Shown here piece by piece: positions 35,201 through 45,000 of a DNA stretch of 64,000 nucleotides. Under the pieces are notes generated by a model. That model had not been told where the DNA came from. It worked only from the letters and a program-made list of their open reading frames with translations, and searched no databases. Every line of letters begins with the position of its first letter. Position 1 is the stretch's first letter. Source of the stretch: Phallusia mammillata (Eukaryota > Chordata > Ascidiacea > Phlebobranchia > Ascidiidae); assembly GCA_003260075.1 (NCBI GenBank), contig QLIY01000567.1, forward strand, positions 13,148-77,147. The letters are read 5' to 3'. A program made the position numbers and the translations under genes.

Positions 35201-38200
35201 GTTCCAAACGTGTTACACCACGGCAATTTACAAAATATGTGTCTATTCTTTATCTTTACATCTAAGTAATTTGAATGTTAGTACAATTAGTTTTGTTATT
35301 GTCCTTCTATTGCCTCCAAAGACATTATCATGTATTTAATAAAAGGCAACTGGTTTTATGCCCAAATTAAATTTGCTTTTTGACAAATAAACACACAAAA
35401 TAGTTTTAGTGGGCCATTGGAGAAAAACGCTTTACACCAGTGGTTCTCAAACTCGGTTTTCGGGGCCGCATGCGGCTCCCAACTGCTTATTTTGCGGCTC
35501 GCACCAGACCTCAGAAAACCACCAAANNNNNNNNNNNNNNNNNNNNNNNNNNNNNNNNNNNNNNNNNNNNNNNNNNNNNNNNNNNNNNNNNNNNNNNNNN
35601 NNNTTTTTTTTGCGGCTCCCTACACACTTAAAACAATATCATTTGGCCCCGACAATAAAAAAGTTTGAGAAACACTGCTTTACACCATAGGTTCGCACTA
35701 TTTCATCATAGTTATACAGCCTTAAAAATGTTGGGCCTTGTCAGCAAATACGCAAATTTTAAATTATCCATGTTATTAGGGAAATACTTACCGCATGCGT
35801 ATCATGCCTACTCATATGGCAGATTTTTACTTGTTTTTTTGGCCTCTTGTTTATCAGGGTTCGCACGCAAATGTGCCGCCCACACTATAGGGCAATGCGT
35901 AGGTACCCATTATACGCCCATTACACGCCCATTACAAAGCAAAAAACCACAACCCTATGACAGTGATTCATGCTATTGCGAAACAACTCAACAGTTCTAG
36001 CATGCTTCTTGAAGTAATAACCGGTTCTCGCGGAAGCTATGTCATATTAACAAGCAAAAAATTCCCTTGGTTTTACCGCTGAATTGTTTTCGAAAATCGT
36101 GCCATAAATCGCTCCTTGGTGGCTTGTCATGCCGAAGTTGCTTACTGAGAGTTCACGTGACATTGGTAGCCTCAAAACAGCCTGCGTCACGGGTAACAGT
36201 CGCCAACAACGACGAACAATGTTAAGCTACTTTGTGGAAGCCGCGAAAATTTTTGCCGACCTACTTCAGGATTTTCACCGAACCGCCGGTTGAGATGTTG
36301 CGTCATTGCCGACGTAATCCCGTTTATTAGTCAGTACATACGTACGCAACATTTATTTGAGCTACCATCAAACAAGCCGCATTTTCTAAGTCAACCACTG
36401 AGCGTATAATGCCGGTTTGTTTGCGTGACCAGTGATTCTTCAGTGCGATGTTTTCAAGTGTGCCGTCTATTTTTTTGGCAACATACGACTTTTAACTCTT
36501 GTTTCGACGAGTAGACGAAACTTTCGGGTCTACATGTCTGCGCTAGACCAAAGCTCATTTGTTCGAAATTGTCACATAAAGCAGAATTAACCATCCCATT
36601 AAAAGTAAAAACTAATTTATTTGAACTCTTTTAATGGTTTCTAGTGGGAAACAATGTAAGAAGGTTTAAAAAACATGGCCACAAGTTGAAAAAACACTCT
36701 GATTCGTCGTGATACAAATGCAAGCGCTATCGAAATCTTAGGGTTTGAAGTTAGACATCGAAAGGGAAATACGTGTTTTTGTTTAATTTTTTTTCGCATT
36801 TGGACGTGCTGTGTCATGGCACAACATTATTATCAAGCATTGGATTGAATATATAACGTTTTGGAAATTGTTACTTGCAGTTCTTCTTCTTGTGCTTAAG
36901 ATTAGGGGTTTGTTAAAATAGGGAAATGCTCCTGTTGAGAATATAGTTGGAACCACAAAGAATGTGTGTTACCTATTTTCAAGCGATTCTCGGCCTGTTT
37001 CAACTCCCAGCCGGCTGAAACCGGTTTGAACCAGATCATCACCGTTCCTCACGACGGTTGTGGAAATACCTGAAGAGGTGGCGCTGTTTTGTCCGACTTT
37101 TGTCAATGCGTGGTGCGACTGGAGAAGGTTGGCGAATTCCTCTGCAGATTTTCACAAAAATATAACTCACAAATTTGCAGTGAAATCTCGATGGACTTAA
37201 TGCAGTTTAATGTCAGAGGCAGAAAGCTTCTTCGATTCGTATGCGTTACTGCATACCGATGTGAGGTTCTTTTGGTTTTGCCAAATGGGCCCATACATTG
37301 GAACACTATATACGGATCTGTTCATAAGTTTAATGGTGAAAATAACGGCCCAAATAGACGTAAAAAGCGACATGCTTTATTGTTCAAACGTCGAAACGAA
37401 CAATAAAGCATGTCGCTTTTTACGTCTATTTGGGCCGTTATTTTCACCATTATGCCCATACATTGTTATGCTGCTTCTATCTTAATGAAACCAAATTGCA
37501 CTTTGTACTATCGCAGCCTTTGTTACATAAGACTGAGATATGCATTTGTGGTTTAGGTTAATTGATTGTCAGTCGCAGCTGTATTAAACACTTTTAAGCA
37601 GCGCTTACAGCAAGCCACGCGCCGCTTTGTTTAACCCATTCATCGTGATAAGCCTCTGCCGGTTGTGTTAATCTCTTGTTTTGGGTCCAGCTACTCGCAC
37701 GCATCGCATTTGACTTGCAGTGCAAAGCGAAACGGCTTTTTTGCGGCCGTTTTCACGATCTTCCGTTAAACAAACTGCCAGAAGGACGTCGTGTGCTTTA
37801 AACAACGACGTGCAAACTGATCTTTAAATTTCGTGGGGCAAGCTGAACCAAATAACTACTGGATGCAAATGCTTCTTGGGATAGCTACTTAACTTGCGTG
37901 GTCATGAGCGGTTTTATAGCCCAACGCATTGGCAGCGTGTGGCCCTAATCAGAAATTCGTGAACAGCGTGCGTAACCATGTTTTTTTTAATTTCTTTTAT
38001 GACTAAAGGGACATAATTGGTAAAATCGAAAAATGAAACACTTGCGTTTGAAATAAATGCCTATTTGATTTTTTACTTCGTTTTCTTTTGATTGCGTAAA
38101 TTTGAGTAAAAATTCATGACCAATATGCGTAACCATATTTATTTTGATTCGGTTTTGAATTAATAGGTCAGAGACATGAGTGTCTGCGTGTAAAATCCAT

Positions 38201-40131
38201 AAAAATTCAAATTTGATTTCTCAATTCGTTTTGGAGTCAAATGACTTATTGTGTAATACAACAAATATGTGTTAAAACTCATGACCATTGTGCGTAACCA
38301 TATTTATTTTGATTACGTTCATGATTGTACAAACATTGACTTATTTGGTGAAATCTAAATATGAAATATTTGCCTGTAAAATTAGTTAGAATTTAGATTC
38401 GATTTCTGTGGTATAATAAGCTTTGAACAACGGCCTATTGCGTAATGTTTATTGAATATTTAAAAAAAAATCATAGCAAGTTTACGTAAACCCAATTAGT
38501 TTGGTTACATGAATATATGAACACGAAGATATTTGGTTTGACCTAAACATTACATGACAATGTACAATTTGTTCCTGTGCTGTCTGACATTTTAGGCTCA
38601 TTTCGTAATGCAAAAAACCTTACAGCCAACAAACTGTCGTACGTAATTGCATTGAAATAACGTTGTTGTTTACTTCGTTTCTAATATTGTTTTCTTTTCT
38701 AGTATCGATTACCGAACCATATTTTTCCGTGGCCGAAAACACACCTAAAATAATTGGCGTTTTCTATATTAAGCTAAAGTGTTATTTTGACTCTTTAGAG
38801 GTGATGATACTTGAACGTTTGTAAACAACACCTATAAGTAGTTATTTGAAAATGTGGTTTACCAACAATACGTATCATTGGGCTGTTCGTGACCTTAATC
38901 ATCGCCTTTATTTATTACGATTTTCTATCTTTTATGCATATAAATTTCACGCAATCTTTTAGTACTTATCTTCAAATCGTGAGGCAATTTAAACGAAAAG
39001 CGAAAAAGTTTTGCACTAACTTGCGATGTACTTTCAACCCCCCAGAAACGCGAATCGCCTAAGGCGCTCCTTTGATTAAAAAGCTTGGCGTGTGCACACC
39101 GACGAGCACGCAGATAAAATATCACGACGGGCGGTTGTTTTACTTGCGATAAAAATGTCTTGCTCATTTTCCACCGAGGTCTGTTCGGCCGCAAGACAGC
39201 TACGAAATCAGCCTTTGTTTGCAGTTTCATCATACACACTCATCGCTGTAGCATTTGCGGCTTCTATACATCCGCAGTACGGGCAAAATGCATGTGGTCC
39301 CTGTTTTACGTGTATGTACCACAAACAGATTTACATTCTGCAAGAGCGCTGACCTTTAAGGATCACTTTGTGCTATTTGCATTGACGTTTGTGACAGGCA
39401 TTGCAAATGCGTGGAAAGTCCCACGTTGCAATTTTAGCAGACGCAGTCCTGTGGTCAAATCGGTTCGCCATGACCATTTTAACTGCTGCCCATTTGTGCA
39501 TACGAAACTTTAGGTAATAATTTTAATTTAGTGCCACCGCGAAACTACAAAAACATTTTTTTCAGTAAACGAATTAAATTGAAATAGGCTTTTTTCGTTT
39601 TAGTTTCTTGTATTGTTTTTGCGCGGAGTTGTAAATGGGCCCTATATTTTAAAACTGAAATCGAAAGCTTTTGAAGCCCTTTTGACACTTGAATTTGGCA
39701 CTTGACTGAGGCTTCGTCAACTTTATTTCATATTGAGTAATGCTTTACCCTTTGCAGAAGGTTTTTAGCACTCTGCGCGCATGCACATTTGAGTAAAAAG
39801 TGGAGAATTTGCTTAAATCTCGCACATATTTTAAACTTAAGCACGAACCCAACCCAAGCATGTTCTGCGTTTAAAACCACAAGATCGGCAAATTTGTATT
39901 GGATATTTATTGTTGACAGGTTTCTTTTTCTCTTAAATTTTATCGTCTAAAACTATTTCTGAATTATTCCCTCTCATAAAATAATTAAGCGGGTGACTAC
40001 CCATTAAAGTTAATTTTGAATTTAAAATTTAATTGAAGAACAAAAGTTGTACCTGTGATATAAGCTGAGGTCACTGATGCAACGCTGAACAGTAGAAGTA
40101 GCTCGTAGCCTTTGAACTCATGGGACACCAT
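18439..40131 (-). CDS. FACIT collagen, vWA-TSPN-collagen (type XXI/XXII/IX-like), long form
   Basis: Exons (minus): 40053-40131 signal peptide; 36973-37096; 35088-35128; vWA in 34888-35027, 34125-34279, 33636-33786, 32787-32919; 32454-32498; TSPN in 32262-32388, 31150-31367, 30583-30767, 30054-30143; basic linker 28629-29072. Collagen exons follow: 28287-28340, 28153-28206, 27717-27770, 27486-27593, 26970-27023, 26848-26901, 26712-26765, 26271-26315, 26147-26200, 25665-25718, 25281-25334, 25122-25193, 24883-24918, 24731-24775, 22243-22275, 21697-21843. NC2 is 21570-21637 and 20965-21152 (CQRC); then 20820-20897, 20168-20340, 18439-18690. About 1220 residues with all phases consistent. MIDAS residues DGSRT, GKGT and ITDG are present. 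The NC1 pair VCDASNC (C-X4-C) is diagnostic of FACITs. Exons of 54, 45, 36 and 108 bp follow the collagen rule. Extracellular fibril-associated matrix protein. The 3' end beyond 18546 could instead splice on (AAAG|GTATG). Confidence 0.91.
19171..19265. other. Poly-G run of 95 inside a hAT element
   Basis: Uninterrupted G in the hAT interior, read as a sized gap written as G. Confidence 0.7.
19721..19893 (-). other. Allelic duplicate of collagen COL1-NC1 exon
   Basis: The 173-bp exon with its flanks repeats the exon at 20168-20340. The two copies differ downstream by an indel of about 130 bp in the intron (present right of 20428, absent left of 20047). Read as the second haplotype, not a second exon; using both would repeat the FACIT cysteine pair. 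Confidence 0.75.
20047..20056. other. Poly-G assembly join (10 G)
   Basis: Left side ends in the intron after the exon copy (GACTATAATGACCCTTA). Right side restarts inside the hAT end and then repeats the exon. Confidence 0.85.
22335..22801. mobile_element. hAT element A of a nested pair
   Basis: Starts CAGTGGTAGGCC and ends GGTTGGGAACCAATG, flanked by CTCTAGAG at 22327-22334 and 22802-22809. The right duplication is shared with the next element. Confidence 0.6.
23047..23056. other. Poly-G assembly join (10 G)
   Basis: About 165 bp of hAT sequence (GGTAAACTGAGATAAAAAGC... to CGTCGTTTGACG) occurs on both sides with few differences. Confidence 0.8.
23319..23328. other. Poly-G assembly join (10 G)
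   Basis: ATACGGAGGTTCATTTACAC and the next 35 bases occur on both sides. Confidence 0.8.
24053..24063. other. Poly-G assembly join (11 G)
   Basis: The block from ATTTAAATGTCGTCTACAAA to GTGCGTCGACATT is present on both sides; the left copy carries an extra short insertion. Confidence 0.8.
24199..24502. mobile_element. hAT MITE with GGGCCGCA subterminal repeats
   Basis: Starts CAGGGTTGGGCAACC and ends GGTTGCCCACCCCTG. Flanks are CACTACAG (24191-24198) and CTCTATAG, with CTCTACAG a few bases on, past an N that duplicates the terminus. Imperfect duplication, all with central TA. Confidence 0.6.
25089..25098. other. Poly-G assembly join within collagen exon
   Basis: A truncated exon copy (25020-25088) is followed by the intact one (25122-25193). 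Read as alleles. Confidence 0.8.
25519..25528. other. Poly-G assembly join within collagen exon
   Basis: Exon start and preceding intron at 25340-25518 are repeated at 25529-25697 with substitutions. The intact exon is 25665-25718. Confidence 0.8.
26476..26655. mobile_element. hAT MITE, CAGTGGTGGAATTCA family
   Basis: Starts CAGTGGTGGAATTCA and ends TGAATCCCACCACTG; flanked by TTTTTTAG / GTTTTTAG. The exception in this window: the duplication centre is TT rather than TA. Confidence 0.65.
27190..27199. other. Poly-G assembly join (10 G)
   Basis: The intron segment TTATTAATTTTGTAACCAAC through GTGCGAGTTTACAAA is duplicated around the run with indels. Confidence 0.8.
28005..28070 (-). repeat. 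Isolated hammerhead-like motif in collagen intron
   Basis: On the minus strand CCTGATGATGACAACC, a short loop, then GTTGAAACGTCTGCAT. This has the same CTGATGA...GAAACG layout as the dispersed family, but the rest of that family is not recognisable here. Confidence 0.35.
29386..29394 (-). promoter_or_regulatory. TATA box for the internal collagen promoter
   Basis: TATAAAAA on the minus strand about 110 bp upstream of the ATG at 29275, consistent with a start site near 29360 and a 5'UTR of roughly 85 nt. Confidence 0.5.
30278..30336. repeat. Short tandem duplication
   Basis: A 27-bp unit containing TTGTTAAAAGGATGG and AAAACGTATTGA occurs twice in the collagen intron. Confidence 0.6.
30944..30953. 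other. Poly-G assembly join (10 G)
   Basis: AGCTTGAGCGGGTTAGGCAA and the next 85 bases are duplicated with two or three differences. Confidence 0.8.
31665..31674. other. Poly-G assembly join (10 G)
   Basis: ACAGCAGCAATAGACACCTG onwards repeats the 31501-31664 block with small indels. Confidence 0.8.
32157..32166. other. Poly-G assembly join at TSPN exon
   Basis: The intron and 3' part of the exon 32262-32388 (CCTTGCAGGAAATATTTGTA) also occur left of the run. Confidence 0.8.
32730..32740. other. Poly-G assembly join at vWA exon
   Basis: TTTAGTCGTAAGATTTTTGT through the donor and exon start (TCTCACCTGTGCAAAG) is present twice. Confidence 0.8.
34809..34818. other. Poly-G assembly join at first vWA exon
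   Basis: The donor-proximal half of exon 34888-35027 and its intron are repeated left of the run (34665-34808). Confidence 0.8.
35438..35677. mobile_element. hAT MITE with perfect 8-bp duplication
   Basis: Starts CAGTGGTTCTCAAACTCGG and ends AAGTTTGAGAAACACTG, flanked by CTTTACAC on both sides (35430-35437, 35678-35685). The middle is a gap of N (35527-35603). Confidence 0.8.
35527..35603. other. Assembly gap (77 N)
   Basis: The only long N run in the window; lies inside a hAT element. Confidence 0.95.
37301..37453. mobile_element. Inverted-dimer repeat with perfect 55-bp palindrome
   Basis: Arms 37331-37385 and 37398-37452 are exact reverse complements around a 12-bp spacer (AAACGTCGAAAC). 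GCCCATACATTG flanks both sides (37289-37300, 37454-37465), a likely 12-bp target duplication. The arms are the AATAAAGCATGTCGC block of the hammerhead-like family; the catalytic-core block is lost. Confidence 0.75.
37970..38600. repeat. Diverged tandem repeat, about 160-bp unit
   Basis: GCGTAACCAT(A/G)TTT recurs at 37970, 38127 and 38292, followed each time by similar AT-rich sequence. A fourth, weaker unit begins near 38480. Lies in the first intron of the collagen gene. Confidence 0.55.
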
Positions 40132-40157
40132 CTTGAAATTGTATCCTATAGGTCACA

Positions 40158-40170
40158 GTATATATTTTTC
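40158..40170 (-). promoter_or_regulatory. Possible TATA element of the long collagen form
   Basis: AATATATACTG on the minus strand about 30 bp before the ATG at 40131. If used, the 5'UTR would be very short; otherwise the start lies further upstream. Confidence 0.3.
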
Positions 40171-42000
40171 CCTTGTGTACTTGCTTTGCCTTTGCCTCAG
40201 TCTAAATGCATCTGCATGTTACTCAACCTGTTCTCTTGATTGTATCACAAGCAATGAGGTAAAAATGATTGGACACCGCTAGATATCCCCACCTTGATTA
40301 AGGCAACCATTAGCACTTGTGCGCCAAAACTTACCGACTTGCCTTTGATGTCTATCACATCTATCTACTGCATTAATTCCTTGCAATTAGTCACTTTGTC
40401 GCAAATGGCCCATAGAGTTTACATTGTCCCGTGTGTGAACTGCTTAACCTGTGCAAATAGTCCGTGATAGTAATAGGTCCATGGGAAGTACTTAACGTTG
40501 TACGGGTATATGTGTAAGATCTTGCCCATTAAAGGGTATGAAGTGTAGATAATATAGGCCTGTATGAATTCCCGAATCTTGATAACTTATTTGGTGAAGT
40601 GTTGGTATTCCACCTTTTACGCGGCCGCTTATTTAAATTGATGGTGTTTGATGATGGATAAGTTATTTGTCGTTTAATTTTGTTTTGAAAAAATTTCTTG
40701 ATACGGTGTCGAAAAAGTGTTAATTATATCTATGTTGTATTTTCCCCATATTCTTTCAATTGTTTAGGAGTGGATTGAAAAATTTGCTTACTTTAGCACA
40801 GACATGTGCATCTAAATTTTGATGTGCTTGTTAGATGTACATCAAATTGAATAAAGATCTTTCTTGTGTTGATCGTTTGTCATTTCAGTTGGGGGTACCT
40901 ATCAGTAACTATCAGAGTCTTAATAATCAGCGCTTAATTGCCCACAGGTAAATAGTTTGTTTGTTACGACACCTTCACGTGTGGAATAAAATTTCGCATT
41001 TCCTATTAATATGAAGCTTTCACTTGACAACTACATAACCCTGTGATAAAAAAGCTTAAAATCACTAAGTACATGAGTTTTGACAGTAATGTCTCTTGCA
41101 TCATTATTACGAAATGTAAAACCCAATGTACCAAAAATAGCACTGACATGACTACGAACAAATTCAGGGACGATTATCGCAGGCTGCTGAAGGATCTTGA
41201 GAAATGTAGTACAGAATTCGAAGTAAAAAATTAACGAGTCATCTTTCTGTTTACCAGCGTAGCGTCCCAGTACGATTTTTGTCCTCAATGCAATTTTTTT
41301 CTCAGCTCAAATGTGGTATAATTACTACTCTTCTGCAAAATCACTACTAAACTATATTCTTTTCACTTTGTATTTAAATTTACGCATCGTGCAACACAGC
41401 AAAAAAACAAACAATAGCAGAACAACAACAAAGTTTGACAACATCAACAAAACAACAACAAAATTTTCGCACAGCGGCACATCACAGAACAGCAACAGTC
41501 GTCGATTTGCAAAATCAAATCCGCATTAAAGTCTGTGCACTATGTACAAACTGTTCAGCTGGACGCCGTACATAAACACACAGCTCATCCGCGCAAACTT
41601 AAGTCGTCGGCATTACGCCAGTTTAAGAGATTAGCAATCTGCCACGCGTCCAAACCCGCCGTTCTGGAATGGGTTAAATCTGCGAGCTTAAAATCACATA
41701 GTGTTATTGTCGACAACAAGGTTGTTTCATCCAATGCTTAACGCCAGGATTTTGAGTTCTAATTTTGTAGAATTTATTTTTTGTATGATTACGCGAGTAC
41801 AGTTTGATGACGACACAACAAAAACGTCACAGTGATCTACAAAAGTTCGCCACAAGAGGAGTCCGAAGCCCTCGGTGTTCGGCCTCACAAGGCCAGTTTT
41901 TTTCCCTGATTCCAGCGCATGTATATGTATAGCGACAAGCACAAATCCGTGCAAATGCTCGCACTCGTCAGTTTGAACAGTACAAAGCACCTTTCCTGGT
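40171..42000. other. Intergenic: collagen promoter side and 3' flank of the Tg1-TIL gene
   Basis: No exon is recognised; the short open frames lack domain signatures. A minus-strand AATAAA at about 41771 lies some 230 bp past the stop codon at 42001 and is a plausible poly(A) signal. 41395-41475 is CAACAA-rich low complexity. Confidence 0.5.
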
Positions 42001-45000
42001 CTATGAAGTAGGCGCAGGTGGTGGGTTGACTCCAGACTTTTTCAACGGCGAAGAAATATCCTCAAACTCGGCTTCAATGATTTCAGTTGTAGCTTTGGTT
42101 AATGGTCTTATGGTTGTAAGCTCTTGACCACTTTCAAGAACCGACTGGATTTGCTCCTGGACTGCAGCCAACTGCGACGCCATACCTCCAAACTCTTGAA
42201 GAAGCTGGTTAGTAAGCTGTTGCTGTCGAACAGCAGACTGAATGATCTGCAGCATAAGTAAGCTCTCCGGTGTGGCAATCCCACTTGGTGTGCTTGTACC
42301 ATCATAGTCGGCCTCTTCTTCCATAGTGTAGTAGTCATCCATAGTTGCTGTGCTTGAGGAAGGGGTCTCACTTGGGTCTTCTTCTTCATTAACATAGACC
42401 GCTTCCATAAGATCAATCACATCAGGAGATTGTGTCGTCGGATCAACAAGCCACTCTTCCTCTTCTTCTAGCTCTATCTCCTCTTCAGTGGTGGTGCTTT
42501 CTTCTTCCTCAATTTCAATCTCTTCCTCCGTGGGATTCTCTTCGTTTTCCTGTCCTGGCGAGTATTCACTTGTGTCACCGTTCTCGCGGAAAACATCGGT
42601 TTGTTTTCGATAAGACATTATGATCTGGTTTGGATGGTCGGCCTGGTACTCGCGCCCTACAAAACAAAAACATACTTATTAGTATGTGCTAGCAATGCTT
42701 ACAATACGAAGTTTGACAATATTTAGTCACTTCAATATTACTTCAAAGGATTAATTTTCACTTGGCTCTCTTAAATATTCCTGTGTTGCCAATACTTACT
42801 GTTTATATATTATGTTTAATACTGTTTAGTGATGTCAAATGCTATCTACTTGTACACACAAGACTACCACAGAGTATTTTAACACCACAAAGCTGAATAA
42901 ACTTACAGACTGCACCGTAGGTGTCCACCACGTTATGTTGTTCTTCAGGTTGTTCAGCTTCCATACATTCCTCCCCTGATATGCACGAACCGTTGTTTTC
43001 ATAGTAGCCTTCCGGGCACGTGCAAACCGGTGCACAATCTTCACAATTTATATCCAACTCCTCCATGTTATTTCCTGGTTGACAGACACTTGCACAACCG
43101 CATTCAAGGAACTCGAAACCGGGCCTAAAATAGTGAGAATCGAATGTTAATAGTTGTTTTTAGTGCTCAACAAAGTTTGGTACAAGTTTAACATTGAAAG
43201 TAAAGTCATTTTGTTTGTACGTTTTGATGAGATCTTGAAAGTCTCATAGTCAAAAACAGCGTAAAAAGTTTAAAAGGTCATTTTTTTACTCATTACAACA
43301 GAATTAACAAGACTCTGGTATAAACTTTGGTTGTGTAATAAATGAAGCTTTTCAGTTAATCTTTCTGTTTTGGGATTGGTTTATATTTTACACATAAAGT
43401 AGGCTCTACCACCAAGTAAACGACTTCGAATATTTCATATGACGTACTTGCATGAGCTGGCATTCACGACCTCTTCATGGTCGTCATGATCTGATGACAC
43501 GACCCTGGTTGTCTGCAGCCAGGCTAAGTAGTTTTTCCCTGCAAAGACGCGTAAGCATGAATAGACAAATGGAAAGTGACAAAAAAGCATCTGCATTGTA
43601 GTTCAAGTTAAGGTCGACTTACATTGTTCGGAGTAGGCCTGGCACACAGGCTCCATCAGGGGAATCGCAGGGCTGATCTCTTCAGAGTCTGGGATCTTGG
43701 TGCCGAGCTCTGTGTCGACGCAAAAGAAACCAACGCTGTCTCGTTGCAAAGCCTGAGTAAAAGTAAAATTGTTACATCTACTGTTACAGTTCTTTTCAGA
43801 TTTCTCAACCCAACGTAGAATATGGTTTTGTAAAGTCATTGGAAGTTACGACTATATTTTCCAAGCTGATTGTTTTGAAATGAGTTACCTAAATAGTATT
43901 TTGTTAAACAATTGATTTTTTTAAAAGCTTTCCTTTGGTTTATTTTAAAGCCTTTCACAGCAACGTTCTTCTACTGGTAATCTTACAAGTCGATTTTCTA
44001 ATTTCCTTTACCTTGAAGGAACCGTTTTGTACACAGTCAGGGTAGTAGTAAAAGATATCGCCGATTACTTCGTTGTGTTGACGACGGAAGGCCAAGTACT
44101 TGTCACGTCGTAGTTGACAAAGTCGAGTGTCGTTCGCCGGAGCTGTGGGAACTTTGCATGAGAGAAAAGAAGAAATGTTAAACGGCGGTGAACTGGTGAC
44201 ACATGGACGCTGCCAACTTGACACATATGTCGTGCAGAAGCGAATGAAAGTCGTGCAGGATAGAATTGGAAAAGGTAGCAAACATTCTGAAATTAGTTGC
44301 ATGACATACATGCTCGTGCGAGCGGTGATTGGAATTAGTTTGCAAACCTAGGGATTTCTTCCGCCACCGGCGCCAGTTTGGAGTCAAAATTTCCGGGCAT
44401 TCCATTAACTTAGCCCCGATTGATTTGTTAATGACCAAAGGTTACATGCTTGTTAACGTGTTAAAAGTTACATGCAAATAGAATGAGTGGTGCATGAGGA
44501 ATCTAGTCTGAGGTGTTTTCCTTCATCCGGCATCATGTCGCAATGTGTCATCAGTTCACCGAGCATAAACCGCCATGCAAAAGCAAGCAATAAAAAGCAC
44601 TGCATATTGGAAAGATGAAAACATGTTTGATGTTAATTTGATGGCAAAATAAGCACATGCAAATGTTTTATAACAAAGAAGTAAACTCAAATAATGATAA
44701 GAGTGTGAACTCACCACATTCAAGGCTTTCTCTGGAGTGGAAATGGGATACAGTGCTTTGCTTGATTTCGCCAGTTTCGGGAATAACGCAAAAGCAATAA
44801 CCCCTGTCCTTGTAGGAACATTGTTGAGGCTGTAAAACAAGCGAAATTGGTATTATGAAATGAACAATAATGACCTTTAACTATCAATTTTACGATCCGC
44901 TCGCATATCATGCATCATGTCAAATCCGCTCTGAGTTTAAGCTATATTTTCATCGTGGTAGGTTAGATTATCCATATAAGGTATTTCGTTCCGGCGTCGA

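Noticed and set aside
37331..37452. MicroRNA precursor
   Set aside because: Perfect 55-bp arms, a 12-bp flanking duplication and dispersed relatives identify a repeat insertion.
29219..40131. vWA-TSPN part and collagen part as two separate genes
   Set aside because: The last TSPN exon has a phase 0 donor, no terminal exon or stop follows it, and the next acceptor in phase is the collagen linker exon. Total long-form length is divisible by three. The leader exon is better read as an alternative start.
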